Shown here: positions 40,423 through 52,877 of the stretch, in pieces
Layout of the letters: each line of letters begins with the position of its first letter
How positions within the stretch are numbered: position 1 is the stretch's first letter
Source of the DNA: Euryodendron excelsum
Taxonomy: Eukaryota; Streptophyta; Magnoliopsida; Ericales; Pentaphylacaceae
Assembly (NCBI GenBank): GCA_033060915.1
Contig: CM065384.1
Location: 37,198,501 to 37,262,500, forward strand
Length of the DNA: 64,000 nt
Direction of reading: 5' to 3'
The notes under the pieces: generated by a model
Told to the model about the DNA's origin: nothing
Seen by the model: only the letters and a program-made list of their open reading frames with translations
Databases searched by the model: none
Program-made: the position numbers and the translations under genes

Positions 40423-43400
40423 TCCCCACATGTCCAGACTCCTAGATTTGGAAAAATTCAGTTGCATCAGCTATGATGAAGTAATAATATTGTTCTGAAC
40501 TAGGTTGAACATGGGATCTGGATAGTGCAACCTTCCGTAATTATCTTTTCACAGCTGTGGCAAGATTGCACATAAACATCTTCTGTCTTACTACTAAATT
40601 CATAGTGGAAAACCCTAGATCAGAGACTTGAACTCAAAAAGGCATATATAGTGTCTGCTTGAGCATTTTAGTTCTAGTTAACTTTCGTATTGAAACAAAA
40701 CTAGAAATAAATTATCACAAGAAAAGTTATAAAGAAGCACCATGTGTTTACCTGTTTTTTGATCTAGGTTTCTTTGATCAGATCAGAACAAAAAGGGAAG
40801 TACCTTTTTTTTTTCCTCTCTTGTACCTTTTTTCTCTATTGTAGGAGCTCTTTCAAGAGCTGTTCTTTGTTTCTTCAAGGATAAAGTATGGTGTAGCCAA
40901 TCAAAGGATGTGAGAGCTTCACTGATTCATCTCTCTGGAGGTGAGACCTCAAAGAAGAAAACCTAATTGGAGGAGAGAGAGAAAGCCCTGGAAATTAAGT
41001 AGCCAAAGGTAGTGGTGGAGTGAGGAGGGTGGGGGGCAAAAGAGCATTTAGTGGATGAAGGAATGAAGGCAAAAGCCAAAGGTAATAAATGGGAGGTACA
41101 CTAAAAAAGAGGACTATGACACTGCATCTAATAATAATATCATAGCTGTGGGGATGTCACCCATTTTTCATTCTGAACAAATTTTCAGTTTAACATAGCA
41201 CCGTGCAATGACCGCTCTGATTCATAACCAGCATGAGAGGGCCACTTTAAATTATTTCTCTCACATCAGAGCGGCAATCTTACGTGGAAACCACGTTTAT
41301 GATAATTGCACCTGATTTTTTTTTTCTCCCTTTACTTCTACTCATTAGCTCCTTTGAATGCATTGAGAGTCTCAGACCAAAAAAATCTACAAACTAATAA
41401 TAAAAAAAAAGAAATTGAAAGCAAAAATCAAATCACCTTTCAATCTAGTAAGTCATAGTTTATGTATATGTAATCAGTGAAAATCACCCTGAAACCTTGG
41501 GCAGGATTGACGGACCCTAAAGATAAAATTAATGGCGCGGTAAATTGCAAGGTTAAAAGTCATTCAAACAGACACTGTTCTCGTTCCAGGATATATTGTT
41601 TATTACAAGTGAATGCCTTCCTCAACAATTAACCTACCAAGCTTTTTTTTATAGAGATAAACCTTCTATACAAATGGAGCTAAACTTTAGTATTAAAAGA
41701 TCTTGATAAGTTAAAAACTAAAAAATAAAAGCTAGCAATCTCAATGCAGCAAATGGGTTGCAGCATCCAAAGTGATGAGCTAGAAAAGAATGGAAAGGCA
41801 TGTTTTCTTACTGATAAAATAGAGCAAGACAGACTATAAACTAAGCTTATCAGTCTCTTATAATATCACATTCACATTCTTGGACAGTGAAGAAGCTCGT
41901 GGTACTCATCTAAAGAATGTTTTAATATGGGAAGTTAATTGAGTTTATGATGAATGACAATTGATATGTGTGTGTGCCCTATTGCTTTGCGCGTTTTATT
42001 TTCTTTTAAGCTATCAAAATTTCCGATAATCATTGCATGTTACCATTCTGTGTTGGTCAAAAATGTCGAAAATGGATCCACTTATAAAAGATATTGTTCT
42101 TAGTATTGGAGATATTCTTCTAATTGCTTTGTCTATATTCTTCTCTATGAAGAAGTGACAGTCGAATTCCATGCATTATTTTCTTAGATATATATTGAAA
42201 AGCTTCTATAATGAATCTTGCTTTGCATTATGAAATAGAATAAAGATATGGTCTCGTTATTCTATTGAAATAAAAAAATCCTGATAAATCTAGCATTCAT
42301 ATTGCATGCACAACCCCCATTCCGCCTAAAATTCTAAAACGAGAGGGAAAAAAAAGAAGAAAAGGAGAATAATTTCACTTATAGAGTGGGGCTAACATTT
42401 ATTGATTTGCATCGGATTGCGTTGTCATCATATGTAAGTAAACTGCAGAGATTACTAGAACTGCTATGATTTAGGAGAGAAAAGTGTTCATTAGCTAAAA
42501 CATTTGAATATTTTGCAAACCTCTTTCTTCAACTGGGTGGTCCTGCTGATCATTAGGATCGATTTTCAAGTGCAACTAAACTATTTCCCCATGTTACACT
42601 ACACACTTTTTTTGGATTGAATGCTGCCTTTACTTTCCATATTGCCTATCATTCTTTATCGTACCCAAATCCTGAATTAATGGGGCCATATATATACATA
42701 TATATATAGATATATATGGGTTAAGCCTTAATACTATAGTACACAACAACTACAAGAAATTAAACATTTCTTTATATTACAAGTGCATCATCATGGTACC
42801 ATCAAAATAACAGTGACAATCCCCCACTACATGTTAGAGTATTCTTTTATACCATTTTTAGGTATACCACTTCTTTGGGAAGTCTCTATCAACCATGCAA
42901 TAGCTATGAGTCTATGACATTCTCTCCTTGGGTTACTTTTTTTTTTTATTTCTCTTTAATGGGTGTGGGTACTTCTTCCCTTTTGTTTAAGGGTCTTAGA
43001 CAGGGGAGACAGAGTTGGGAGACTGCCATTTCTGCAAGCCTATTGGATTTCTACAGCCATTCCATGTGGTAAAGATTGCAGACATTGGGGAGTGATGAAT
43101 GTGGACTAGTCAGTTAACCAGGATGATTACTATAATGAGAAATGAAGAATGGCCCTAATGATTGGAAACGCGATAGCCGGTCGTAATTGGTTTGTCATAA
43201 TTGATTTAATACATTTATAATTACTGGATTACTTTATTAATTAATCTCGCTTTCTCCACCAAACTTTTGAATTTCACTCGAAAACATTTGGAAGTCTTTG
43301 GAAGAATGAACTTTTTTGGACTTGGATGTAACTGAAACTTATATTTTCCCTTTGAAATTTCCAATAAGAATTTGAATCACTGTTTTGAAGTTACCAAGGA

Positions 43401-43869
43401 GGCTGTTTGGTAATTTCTAGCACATGGACAGCTATCTAATTCACAATGAGATCTACCGCGAAATTAATAGGACAAAATTTGAACCCTAATTAACCATCCC
43501 TCTTAATTTTAGATGTCAGGACTCTTGACAACACTTTTTTGCTACTTAATTTGCTTATGCTATATATCATGGCTTTGGAGATTGGTTTTATTAGTTGCAG
43601 CAAGAATAAAACTTTTCATTAGCGGGAAAAAAAAGAGAGAAAAAAAAAAAGCGAGACTAAAACTCGTGATTAAACATTAGCCTTGAAGATAGTATAGATG
43701 GCAACGCAAAACAAGATTTATACAGCAAAGGTTCTGTACCTTAATTCTCTGCGTCTTATAGTGCAGAGTGGCTAATTTAAGGGTAAAACTACAAGTTTGA
43801 AGTATTGGCCTAAACCACCTTTTTTGAGCCAGCCAAGAAATGGGTTCATGTTGAAAGGATTTTTCTATT
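40068..43869. other. LBD upstream region and intergenic
   Basis: A CT microsatellite (40388-40432; GA on the LBD strand) lies about 320 bp before the LBD start, with poly-T at 40806-40816. The rest is AT-rich, with TA-repeats at about 42690-42717. No other gene is visible. Confidence 0.5.
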
Positions 43870-44242
43870 TGGTTACGGTTTCAGTTCTTCTTTTTGGTTT
43901 TTGTTTTTTAAAAATCGTTGGAACCGCATTTAGTGAATTGGTTCTAGAAGTTATTTCCGTTAAAATCGCGTTTGGTAAGTCAATTCTGAAACTTGTTTTT
44001 ACAAAAAAATTTGAAGAAACTCTACAGTTTTGGAAACCTTTATAAATATGTTTTCTGAGTTTCCAAAACCGTTTTCATTAAGAAAAGAAAACAATATGAA
44101 ACCGATAATGTTTTTGATGGTCTTATTTTTTTTCCTTTCGAGAACATAAAAAACTAGAAGCTCCCAATTTTTATTTTTTTTCGTTTTTTGAAAACACGAA
44201 AAACAAAAATAAAAACAAAAACAAAAATGAGACCGCAACCAT
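43870..44242. mobile_element. candidate TIR MITE (Mutator-like ends)
   Basis: The left end TGGTTACGGTTTCAGTTCTT and the reverse complement of the right end, TGGTTGCGGTCTCATTTTTG, are similar imperfect inverted repeats continuing into poly-T/TTTTTG tracts. That gives an element of ~373 bp with AT-rich homopolymer arms. A 9-bp target duplication is not evident, so the superfamily is a guess from the GGTTGCGGT terminus. Confidence 0.45.
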
Positions 44243-46061
44243 TGGTTCAATGGTCTCGGGTTTTTGGGCTTATTTGCACACAGCTCGACTAATTTTCTCT
44301 TCGATTTAATAAAAGGTAAGTCATCCGATAGCTAAGTTTATTCAACGAGTACCAATTGATGTATTACTTCTTACTTGAGCCCCTCCAACTGTAGATAAAC
44401 TGCAAGTGTAATGCATCAGCTGCACATATGTTGGACAGACGCTTCGAGGGCCTCTTCTTTTGATATATCACATGGATTTCAGTAATTTGGCTTCTCTGGG
44501 TTTGAACTCTATGAATGTGCTGAAGGTGGGCTTGCTAGAGATGAATGCTAAGGTAGCGGTTTCAGAGCCTACTCTACTCTACTCTACTGCCTGAGGAGTG
44601 AGGTCTATACGTATTCACATTCTCTAAAGAAAAGTACCAACCAATTTAAATGTATGTAGGCCTCCAAAAGGTTAAGGTACAACCTACTACAACTGAATAA
44701 TTGATTATTTGAGACATTCACCTTCAGATCTCTTGAGTTCTTTTGAGTTTGGACTTTGGAGAGGAAAGCTTCGAGATCTTCCTGAGCTAATTAATAAAGG
44801 AATGAAAAGAAAAACACTTCGGCTTGGTGAGTTTTGACTAGAAATTTGAGAGTACAAAAAAAAAAAAAGGACTATTTAAACTTTTTATTGTTTAGGAACA
44901 ATTTGCACTGTGATGTAAAGCCGCCCTTCAGAGTGGAGAGCAGCGGCTTTAGCCTTTATTTATTTTATTTCACGAAGCGTTTTATTTATTCATTTATATT
45001 TCTAACAAAGCTCTACTCTATAAAATTTGAAAAAAAAAAGAAAAAAAACTTTTGTTAAAATTTCCACATTACAAACCCTCCGTTTTGGATAGTGGCTCTA
45101 CCCTCTTTTTTTTTTTAAGAGTTTTCTTCCTTGGTAAAACAGAGATTAGAGAATAATTTTTTGACCGACGTTAATTATGGAATTTTTATTTAATTAACAG
45201 TTTTGTGGGGAACATAACTTTCATACTTTTAAGTTAAATCCAAGTACAATATATCTTCTTTTTTTAGGCAGGAAACACTTGAATATTCTAAGGTGCTGGT
45301 CTCAAGAGAGAAGAATTCTTGAACCAAGACCCCTACAACTATGATTCTAGTCTGCTATTCAAAAGAAAGCCTAATACATTAGCCTCATTCTCACAAGAAC
45401 GGCAGCCTTTTCTCAGAAATCTCAATTAAGAAACACAAGTGGCCATGCCATAGTCCAGTCTAAGACCTTCAAGCATGGCCAGGGGTACCAGTACAGATTT
45501 CTCTGGATTCATTAAAGAATACAAGAAGCCTTGTCCTATTTCAAAATAACAATAATAATAATAATAAGAGTGAAAACTAAGATATATGTACATGCATCTG
45601 CATAACCGCAGATGCATGGCCATATGATTCTCGAATGAATTGCAAAATAAAAAGTTTCCACCATTTAATCAATGATGCCCTGGTTCCTAGCCTCCTTCCC
45701 AAAACAGTTCATATGAACAAGCAAAATATACTAATCACCGTGGTGTGATCAAACAAGCTAGGATTGCTATCTACATTTATACCAAGCATTAGGTGGGTTA
45801 TAATGTAATGATTTAGAAGCAAACTCAAAAACTTCCAACCAAGAAGTTCTCTGTATAGAACCAATATACTATAAGTATCATTGTGACAGCGTAAGCATTT
45901 TTTCAAAACTTCAAAGGATTAGTAACTTATATACATCAAAAATCAAAGAACAAAAGAAAGAAATGACACCAAAATGAACTTGGTTTTGGTATTTTCGAGA
46001 AGGCTGGCTTAGCTGGTCAACAAAATGTTAGATCCCGTGACTTGCAAGAGGACTTTGACAA
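44243..46061. other. intergenic, PHS1 downstream region
   Basis: It includes a CTACT pentanucleotide repeat (44569-44588) and A/T runs. The last 200-300 bases are probably the PHS1 3' UTR. No other gene is seen. Confidence 0.45.
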
Positions 46062-49000
46062 TCATAATGCCAAGTCTCCACCCATATCAGTGATGACCTT
46101 CTCTAGTGTGCTCAACATATCTGATAAGATCAAAGAAGTGTAATAATCAACACGCAAAAACAAGGAGAATAGTGATTTCTCGTGAACATTGTTGATGCCA
46201 AGTGAATTATAAAACATGATAAACACCATTTAACTCTATAGGGACCATATTCTGATGTCATATTTCAACCACTATCAAATTCACAATCTACTAAAACCAG
46301 TAAACAAAGTTGAAGTTACAAAAAGGGAAGGTGATAAAAGGGCACAAGGCACAAGTTCAATGTATATGAAAAGGAGGAGACATTTAAGAGAGGTAATGGA
46401 AACCTTTGCATTGAATGAGGCTCATAACTACATCCAGATTTTGAATTTTTGTAGAGAAACATTTAGCATGTTAAGAATAAACTCAAATGGGTTCCAAGAG
46501 GTATCTCTCAGTAAGATTGACGACCATAATTAAATGTAAAGGAAGTTCAACTTACCATGGAATGAAGTAGTAGTCATGCATCTCTGCAAGAAAACAGGAG
46601 GATAAATAGTTTATAAACAAAATGTGATTGATCTAGGCAAGCAATATGTATCCAAGCAACATTATTACTGAAAGAAAAATAATCTATGGGTAAAAGAAAT
46701 GCAGTATTAAACAATGAAGTTCAGATTTTACCGCAATTTGGGACTTGAGATCAACTTCATCTGATACCTTTGGTGGTTCTGGAGCATCCATAATTTCAAT
46801 CAAACAACATCAGTTTCTAAATGGAAACTTAGGGGTTTACTATGTATGTAATTTTTGCAATCAGTGTACCTTGCTCAGCCTCAGTGCAACAGTAGGCAAG
46901 GAGGTTTGCGAAGCTTTGAGGCAAGCCTGAACAAGTGCCTCCAAGGAGGTTTGTGGAGCTTGGGGGCAAGGCTGTACATGTGCCACCAAGGAGGTTTGTG
47001 AAGCTTGAAGGCAAGTCTGCACAAGTGCCTCCAAATTCGTTGGGAATTGTTGTTTGCTTAGGGAATGCATAATGCTCCGCTTGGTAATTCAAGGAGGATT
47101 GCATCAGTTGACTGCAATTCCCAGTCGAATTGACAAGGCCTAATTCCTGATCAGCCCTGTAACAATAAAAAATCTCAACCATGAGGCACAATTCGGATGG
47201 ATGGTTCTTTGGATCTCCACATTCTTTTTAATATATGTAAACTGCTGTATAGAGCAGAATGCTTCCCAACCTATCCTGGACTCCATTTGACGTGATGATC
47301 TCAGTTTGAGATGAAACGTCTGAGGTCAAATTGCAGCATGGTATCTCAATATTTCTCACATCCTTCAAGCACTCCTGGTTTAGAAACAAAGCATGTCAAT
47401 TACAAGTAAAAGAAAAATCTGCCGAAATAGACATGTTCGGAATCCGGATGCTCAATGAAAATTCCTAAAGTGAAATAATTGTGTTATCTCAGCAAAATAA
47501 TAACAATACTAATAATAATAATAATTATTACCATTATGTTATTCCATTTGTACCTGTAAAGAATTTATGAATGTTTGTGACTCATAAGAATTTGAAAATC
47601 GCATGGCAAACTTTTGGATCTGCAAAATGACAAAACCAAGGATGGTCACAAAGGAGAAAAAAACTCTATATAGTCGAGCAAATATATAACAGGAACCATT
47701 GGTCAGCCTACGCTACACAATCAAAATTCTATAGCAGCAAAGGAAAAATATTAACAAATCAACACCTATGTTATTGGGCCAATGGTTGGTATCTATTTGC
47801 AAATTGTTAATAAAAAGATGGTTTACTACATATTATACCCCTACCTACGCTATGAAACTCCATGATTTCCAGCTGCTTAGCATTGAAATATTCAGTGCTC
47901 TAAATGCAAATACAACACGGGTTTCTCATGATTTATAAGTAACAATATGCCCCTATTATGCTTCATCATCACAAAATGATCGCAAAAAGAGATATACTGT
48001 TATATCTCCCACGCGCTAATGTGAGAAATGTCAGTTGATTATCATCAAATTTCAAAGTACCTAACTGATTTTCAAATTAAGAATTTAGGGCACTGATGAA
48101 AAACAAGATTCACAGGGGTAAAATAATAAGTTGTTAAGCACGGAACCGGGCCACTTTTCTAATTGTTACTAGTGCGGACTAAAACTGACACAATAATCAT
48201 CTGCTCACAAATAGAAGGAAACAATACTAAATTCTTGCATCAGACATAAGTGTAAGGGCCAAGTATAACGGATAGTAGAATAAAGGACTTGGTTGTGGAA
48301 GATTGAAAACCGTAACTTGAATGTTCTAAGTGATAACAGGATCACTTGTTCAAAAGTCAAAGAAATATGATCATGCCAACTGATTGCATCAATGAATGCC
48401 ATCAGTGAGAGGCCAATGAAATTGGTCCATGTCACTGACCTTGTTTTCAAGAATGTGAAAAAACCTAGACAATTAATGTTCATAACATATGAGAATAGAA
48501 ATGTGAGACAGATAGTAAAGACAAAGGAAAATGATGTATACCATATAGGTATGCAAGTGCACATGTAAAACCTTTGTCACATATTATCTGTTTGGTTGCA
48601 TAAGAAATTGAAGAAAAGGAAGGGAAGGTAAACTTTGAGGCCTTGCTTCTTTTTCCAGTTTTGTATCAATGTAAAACATATAATCTCAAACTTACTCCCT
48701 TTCCCTTTTGCCCTCTTCTTCAGATTCTGTATATAGAAATCTAATCATGGACCAAGCTCAATTTAATTGGAATCCAACAATCTTAGAAGGTTGGAAGGTG
48801 AACAGACACAAGTTGAGAAGAGCAGCCCCCAATCAATTAGGGTTGGCTGAACATTTTATTTATATGTATACATGGTGAGGTGCCAAACTATTGTAACACA
48901 CTGTAATAGAAGGTGAAAGCTAGCTTAGTTTTTACGTCTATTGGTAGGCATACCCAAGATGGGGGATCCGATCTTGGCTTCATCCAGGTTAGGGGAAGTT

Positions 49001-51025
49001 CATGGGAAGGAAAAGGTGTTATCTGCCATTGTGTGACCCATTATTCCAGAAAAAGAGGAGTAAGAGGAGAAAGGAAAAGCCAATTTAGAAGCTTGCCTGG
49101 CCTATGCAATCTTTATAGCTCGCAAACACAACTCTGCTACCTCTTACAGGGCATTGTGAAACGCATGACACCTGAGGCCATGAGAAATGTAGCTTCGAGA
49201 TCAAGTGTTCTTCCTGCAACATTAGTGTCACGTAGTACAGCATGCTTGTTATGCTCCAAAAGATTTGGCAGCTGCACCTACCACTGAACATGGTCCAATG
49301 GTAGAGTGCATGCATCAAAAGCAACAATGGCATCGTCTAAAAAATTACGCAAAGTTACAGCTAGCTAGAACAGCCATTTTTTTCCATGTCTAGTAAACCC
49401 ATTGCTACAGAACTTTGGTATTAGAGGACCTCAGGATTGTATTATATACAGCATATTCTGCAATAGAGAATTATTTCTAAAATTTACAAAATCAAACACT
49501 TAACACGGGAAAAGCAAAATCAACAAGTTGTGAAAAAACAGGAAATGGACCTCCATTACAGAGCATCCAGAAACAATGATCAAGAATCTGGATGGATTAA
49601 CTTCTGAAATTCCAAATTCCAGTAGACGTAAGGCACCTCTGTTTCAATAAAATCCAATACAATGCGCTATGCCTGCTTGACTACTTTTAATGAAAACATG
49701 TTTCCGCGATCTCTTTGCCCATAAGTTGAAACGGTTAAGCACAAATCCTAAATGAAAAAAAAAAAACTCCAGTGCTTTTACACTCAAAAGTTTCAGCAAT
49801 GTCCATGAAATCAGGGTAAGCTGCTTCATTCCAAGCAAGCAACGAATGTAATATAGAATTACTTGGTGGTTGGTCAAGAGATGCCCACATTCGAAACAAC
49901 CTCTATGACTGAAAAAACTTATTTTAACATCAACACAAGATTGAGCAAAAGCATCCTAAACGGCAATTCAATATTTCCCTGGAAGACTAGTGGGGTGAAA
50001 TCTAGCAAGAAATTTATCTCATAAATAATATGAAATCACAATTTTTCCAAGTAAATTAGAATGTGATGCATGGTGATATCTGCAAAACACAGAAACATTC
50101 CACCATCATGTAACATTTCCAACAATTTTTTTTCTCCCTCTTAGGATGGTTTATTTTATCATGGAGCTTGTGGCAAATTAATCAGGTATCACGTCCTAAA
50201 AGTAAAATCCCATTCTACCCCAAACTCATTTTTTTTCTTCTCTCTGAACATACCCATTTCAGCCCAAAACAGAGTATTAGTAGAACAACTACACTAATAA
50301 ACTTGGGCAGACCCATTTACGTTTTTTTTTCCTTTTTTCCTTTTTCTTTTTTTTATTCCTATTCGGCTGTTATACTTTGAAGCTTGGTTGTAGTAACATA
50401 AACGAAATAGGCAACAAACGCCTATTGATTATGAACAATGAAGAAACCCTATACATTCAACATACACTTCTCTGTAACGAATTAAGAACCCTAGCGAAAT
50501 TCTGCAAAATCTCCTTCACAAAAATGGCATTTCCTAGTATGTCAAGAAGGCTGATACATGTGCATACTTATACGTACAGACGTTCATCCCCTTAACAATA
50601 GCATTTCCTAGTACACCGAAAAGGTTGGTTTTATAGATATATACATATAAATAAATATATATATATATATATATATATTATATAATATATGCAGTCGTAT
50701 ATTTGTAAGATGTGATTGAGGAAGTTCATACGTGAATCCTCTCGCGGAGAGAGATGACGAGGACCACTTGGGGAAGAGATTGGCAGGTGAGATCAGTGAG
50801 AAGGCGTAGAGAGGCCGTCGACGAAGAGAGCCACGTGCCGACCCCGTGACGGAGCTTCCTGCTTTTGGGGAGGGGTCGCAGAACCGCCGAAGTTCGGGAT
50901 AGAGTCTTAGGGCAGGTGAAGAAGCGCGAGTACTCTATCTCATAATGGTTTTTCATGGCTTCTCCTGCTGTCGACATTGATTCACTAAACCCTTGCTGGT
51001 TTTCATGGTTGGTGGTTCCCTCCAT
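46062..51025 (-). CDS. PHS1: POOR HOMOLOGOUS SYNAPSIS 1-like meiotic protein (8 exons, complete)
   Basis: Exons, in coding order: 51025-50732, 49213-49097, 47619-47554, 47374-47271, 47156-46870, 46778-46732, 46583-46556 and 46120-46062. Total 1002 nt, 333 residues, no internal stop. Recognisable PHS1 blocks are YEIEYSRFF near the start, GTWLSSSTASLRLL, EEHLISKLHFSWPQVSCVSQ, RGSRVVFASYKD, IQKFAMRFSNSYESQTFINSL, DLKSQIA, and the tail MLSTLEKVITDMGGD. Arabidopsis and maize PHS1 are needed for correct homolog pairing and normal recombination in meiosis and affect entry of RAD50 into the nucleus. Intron 2 starts with GC (CAG|GCAAGC at 49096-49095), a rare GC-AG intron; no GT donor keeps frame there. 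Exon 5 holds a 3 x 15-residue repeat. A second in-frame Met lies 16 codons in. Family identity rests on remembered alignment, and exon 1 and exon 6 edges are less certain. Confidence 0.82.
46898..47032 (-). repeat. 3 x 45-bp coding repeat in PHS1 exon 5
   Basis: Three consecutive 45-bp units encode GGTCADLPSSFTNLL (47032-46988), GGTCTALPPSSTNLL (46987-46943) and GGTCSGLPQSFANLL (46942-46898). Units are in frame and differ at a few positions. The Cys, the LP and the TNLL/ANLL ends are kept. Confidence 0.95.
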
Positions 51026-51055
51026 TTTCTTCTTCTTCTTCTTCTTCTTCTTCTT

Positions 51056-51116
<61 letters not shown>
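51026..51116. repeat. (TTC)n(CT)n tract at the PHS1 start
   Basis: About nine TTC units (51030-51057) and about 28 CT units (51058-51116). On the PHS1 strand this is a pure-purine (GA)n(GAA)n run ending a few bases before the start ATG, so it is 5' UTR or core promoter. It may bind GAGA-type BPC factors (inference). Confidence 0.9.
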
Positions 51117-51117
<1 letters not shown>

Positions 51118-51897
51118 AATATATATTTATATATCTGTTCTGGTGAAATCTTCAAAATGTTTTCACACAGTCGCCAAATGAATATTGGTTTCTGCTCCGG
51201 GTTGTTGCGGTTGATGGGAACGGAAAAAATTTTTTGTTTACCGATTTTGCCCTCATGTGTTTTGTTGATGTAAAATAATAGTGTTGTATTTTTTTTATGG
51301 TTAAACATATGTAAATTATTTTATGTTTATTATGTTTTGATTAATTTAATTTTTTTAAAATAAAAAAATAAAAAAAATAGAGATCACATCAGGTAAACAT
51401 TTGTTATTTTTATTAATTATTTTATTTTTATTTTGTTTTGATTAATTTGAATTGTTTTAAAAAAAGAAAAAGAACAAAAAAATAAAGGTCACATCCACTC
51501 CAATGTGGTGGCGACAACATGTATCAACCAAAGCTAAGAGATGGGTTGATAGTTATATAATACGAATAAATTTGTGGTAAAAAATAATGGGTGGAAGACC
51601 GGTGCCCCCGGAGGAGAGTTCGGTGGAGACATTAATTAGAAATTCTGTTTTTATGTATTGTTAAATTTACCACTGTATTAATATGTTAAAAGTTATTATT
51701 TTTTATATGTGTTTTTATGACAAATCAAACTAGTAAAAAATGCATTATTAATTTCCAAGATAGTCTCAAGAAACAAATCTAAATTATTTTACTTAAGTAT
51801 TTTTAAAAAAAATTATATTAATTAGTTTTGCATCAAATTTTATAAATAGAGAGAAATTTAAAAAAAAATTGATCAAAATTTCTTTCTTTTATAAAAA

Positions 51898-52163
51898 CCG
51901 GGAGGTGGGAGTAAAAGAAATTATAAAATTTGATCATAAAAATTTTATTTATATTAAAATCCAGGAGGTGAGAGTAAAAAGAAATTTAAAAATTTTGATT
52001 AAATTTTTTTAATAAAACTTTGGGAGGTGGGAGTAAAAAAAATTAAAAAATTTGATCATAAAAATTTTATTTATATAAAAATCCAGTAGATGAGAGTAAA
52101 AAGAAATTAAAAAATTTTGATCAAAAATTTTTTTAATTAAAAATTAGGAGGTGGGAGTAAAAA
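51898..52163. repeat. ~61-bp tandem array, alternating two unit types
   Basis: GGAGGTGGGAGTAAAA or a variant begins at about 51901, 51965, 52024, 52087 and 52147. Units 1 and 3 share TTTGATCATAAAAATTTTAT; units 2 and 4 share the ATCCAG-led start and TTTTGAT. The higher-order period is therefore about 122 bp. There are no unique spacers, so it is not a CRISPR. Confidence 0.85.
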
Positions 52164-52662
52164 AAAAAACATTATCAAAATAATTAAAATTGATGGCAAT
52201 AGTGAAATAAAAGAGTAAGACTATGGGTAAAATAGAAAAACCAAAACAATTTAATAGTCAAATCAAGGGGGTGGGGTGTGAGGGGGGGGTGGGAGTAGAG
52301 ATTTTCTGAAAATATTGGCGTACTGAGGGCATTCAAGTCATTTAATCAAAGAGATGGTTAACCAAAAAAAAAACTGATAAAGAGCAGCTTTTTCTTTTTG
52401 CTGTACAACCGCGAAGATTTTCTTAAGACAGCTTATTCGTTATTTTTTATTTTTCATTTTTTAAGTAGCTCATTTGGTGAAAAAAATTGCTCTCAAGGAG
52501 CTCTTAGAGTTGGATGTAAATTTTTTAACCAATTTATGACTTATATTCGTTATGTTATTTTTTAAGTAGCTCATTGTAAGTGATATTGTTTTTTTTTTTT
52601 ATGTTCATTTTATTTCAGTTTGTGAAATGGATTCCAACTCGTCCAAAATTAAAAATTAACCC

Positions 52663-52674
52663 TTATGAATGCAT
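52663..52674. repeat. probable LINE target-site duplication, left copy
   Basis: TTATGAATGCAT here and TTATGTATGCAT at 60428-60439, directly after the LINE poly(A), match at 11 of 12 bases. This fixes the probable left edge of the LINE. Confidence 0.55.
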
Positions 52675-52877
52675 CTAATCACCTAAAAATGGACGCATTA
52701 GTTTAGGAGATGACATAGTCAAATTCAATCATGAAAAGCTCAATTTTAGGAACGATCACCTCTACAATAAGGAGCTTTCAAAATTATATAGAAGTATAGC
52801 ATACAAGATATCATCTTGACGAGAAAGGTTGGAAGCTCAATAAGGAGCTTTTGAAAGACTGTCCTGAAGAGGATCAA

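Larger units (their letters stand above)
51117..52674. other. AT-rich intergenic before the LINE
   Basis: Very AT-rich, with the 61-bp tandem array at 51898-52163, GTTTTGATTAATTT repeated near 51335 and 51436, and G-rich GTGGGGTGTGAGGGGGGGTGGG at about 52270-52293. No gene. Confidence 0.5.

Noticed and set aside
49213..49333. extended PHS1 exon 2 reaching upstream
   Set aside because: The frame stays open, but a good acceptor (GTTGCAG) at 49214-49220 and the phase with exon 1 set the exon start at 49213.
51898..52163. CRISPR-like array of regular repeats
   Set aside because: Repeats are contiguous, without unique spacers, in a plant nuclear setting. It is a tandem array.
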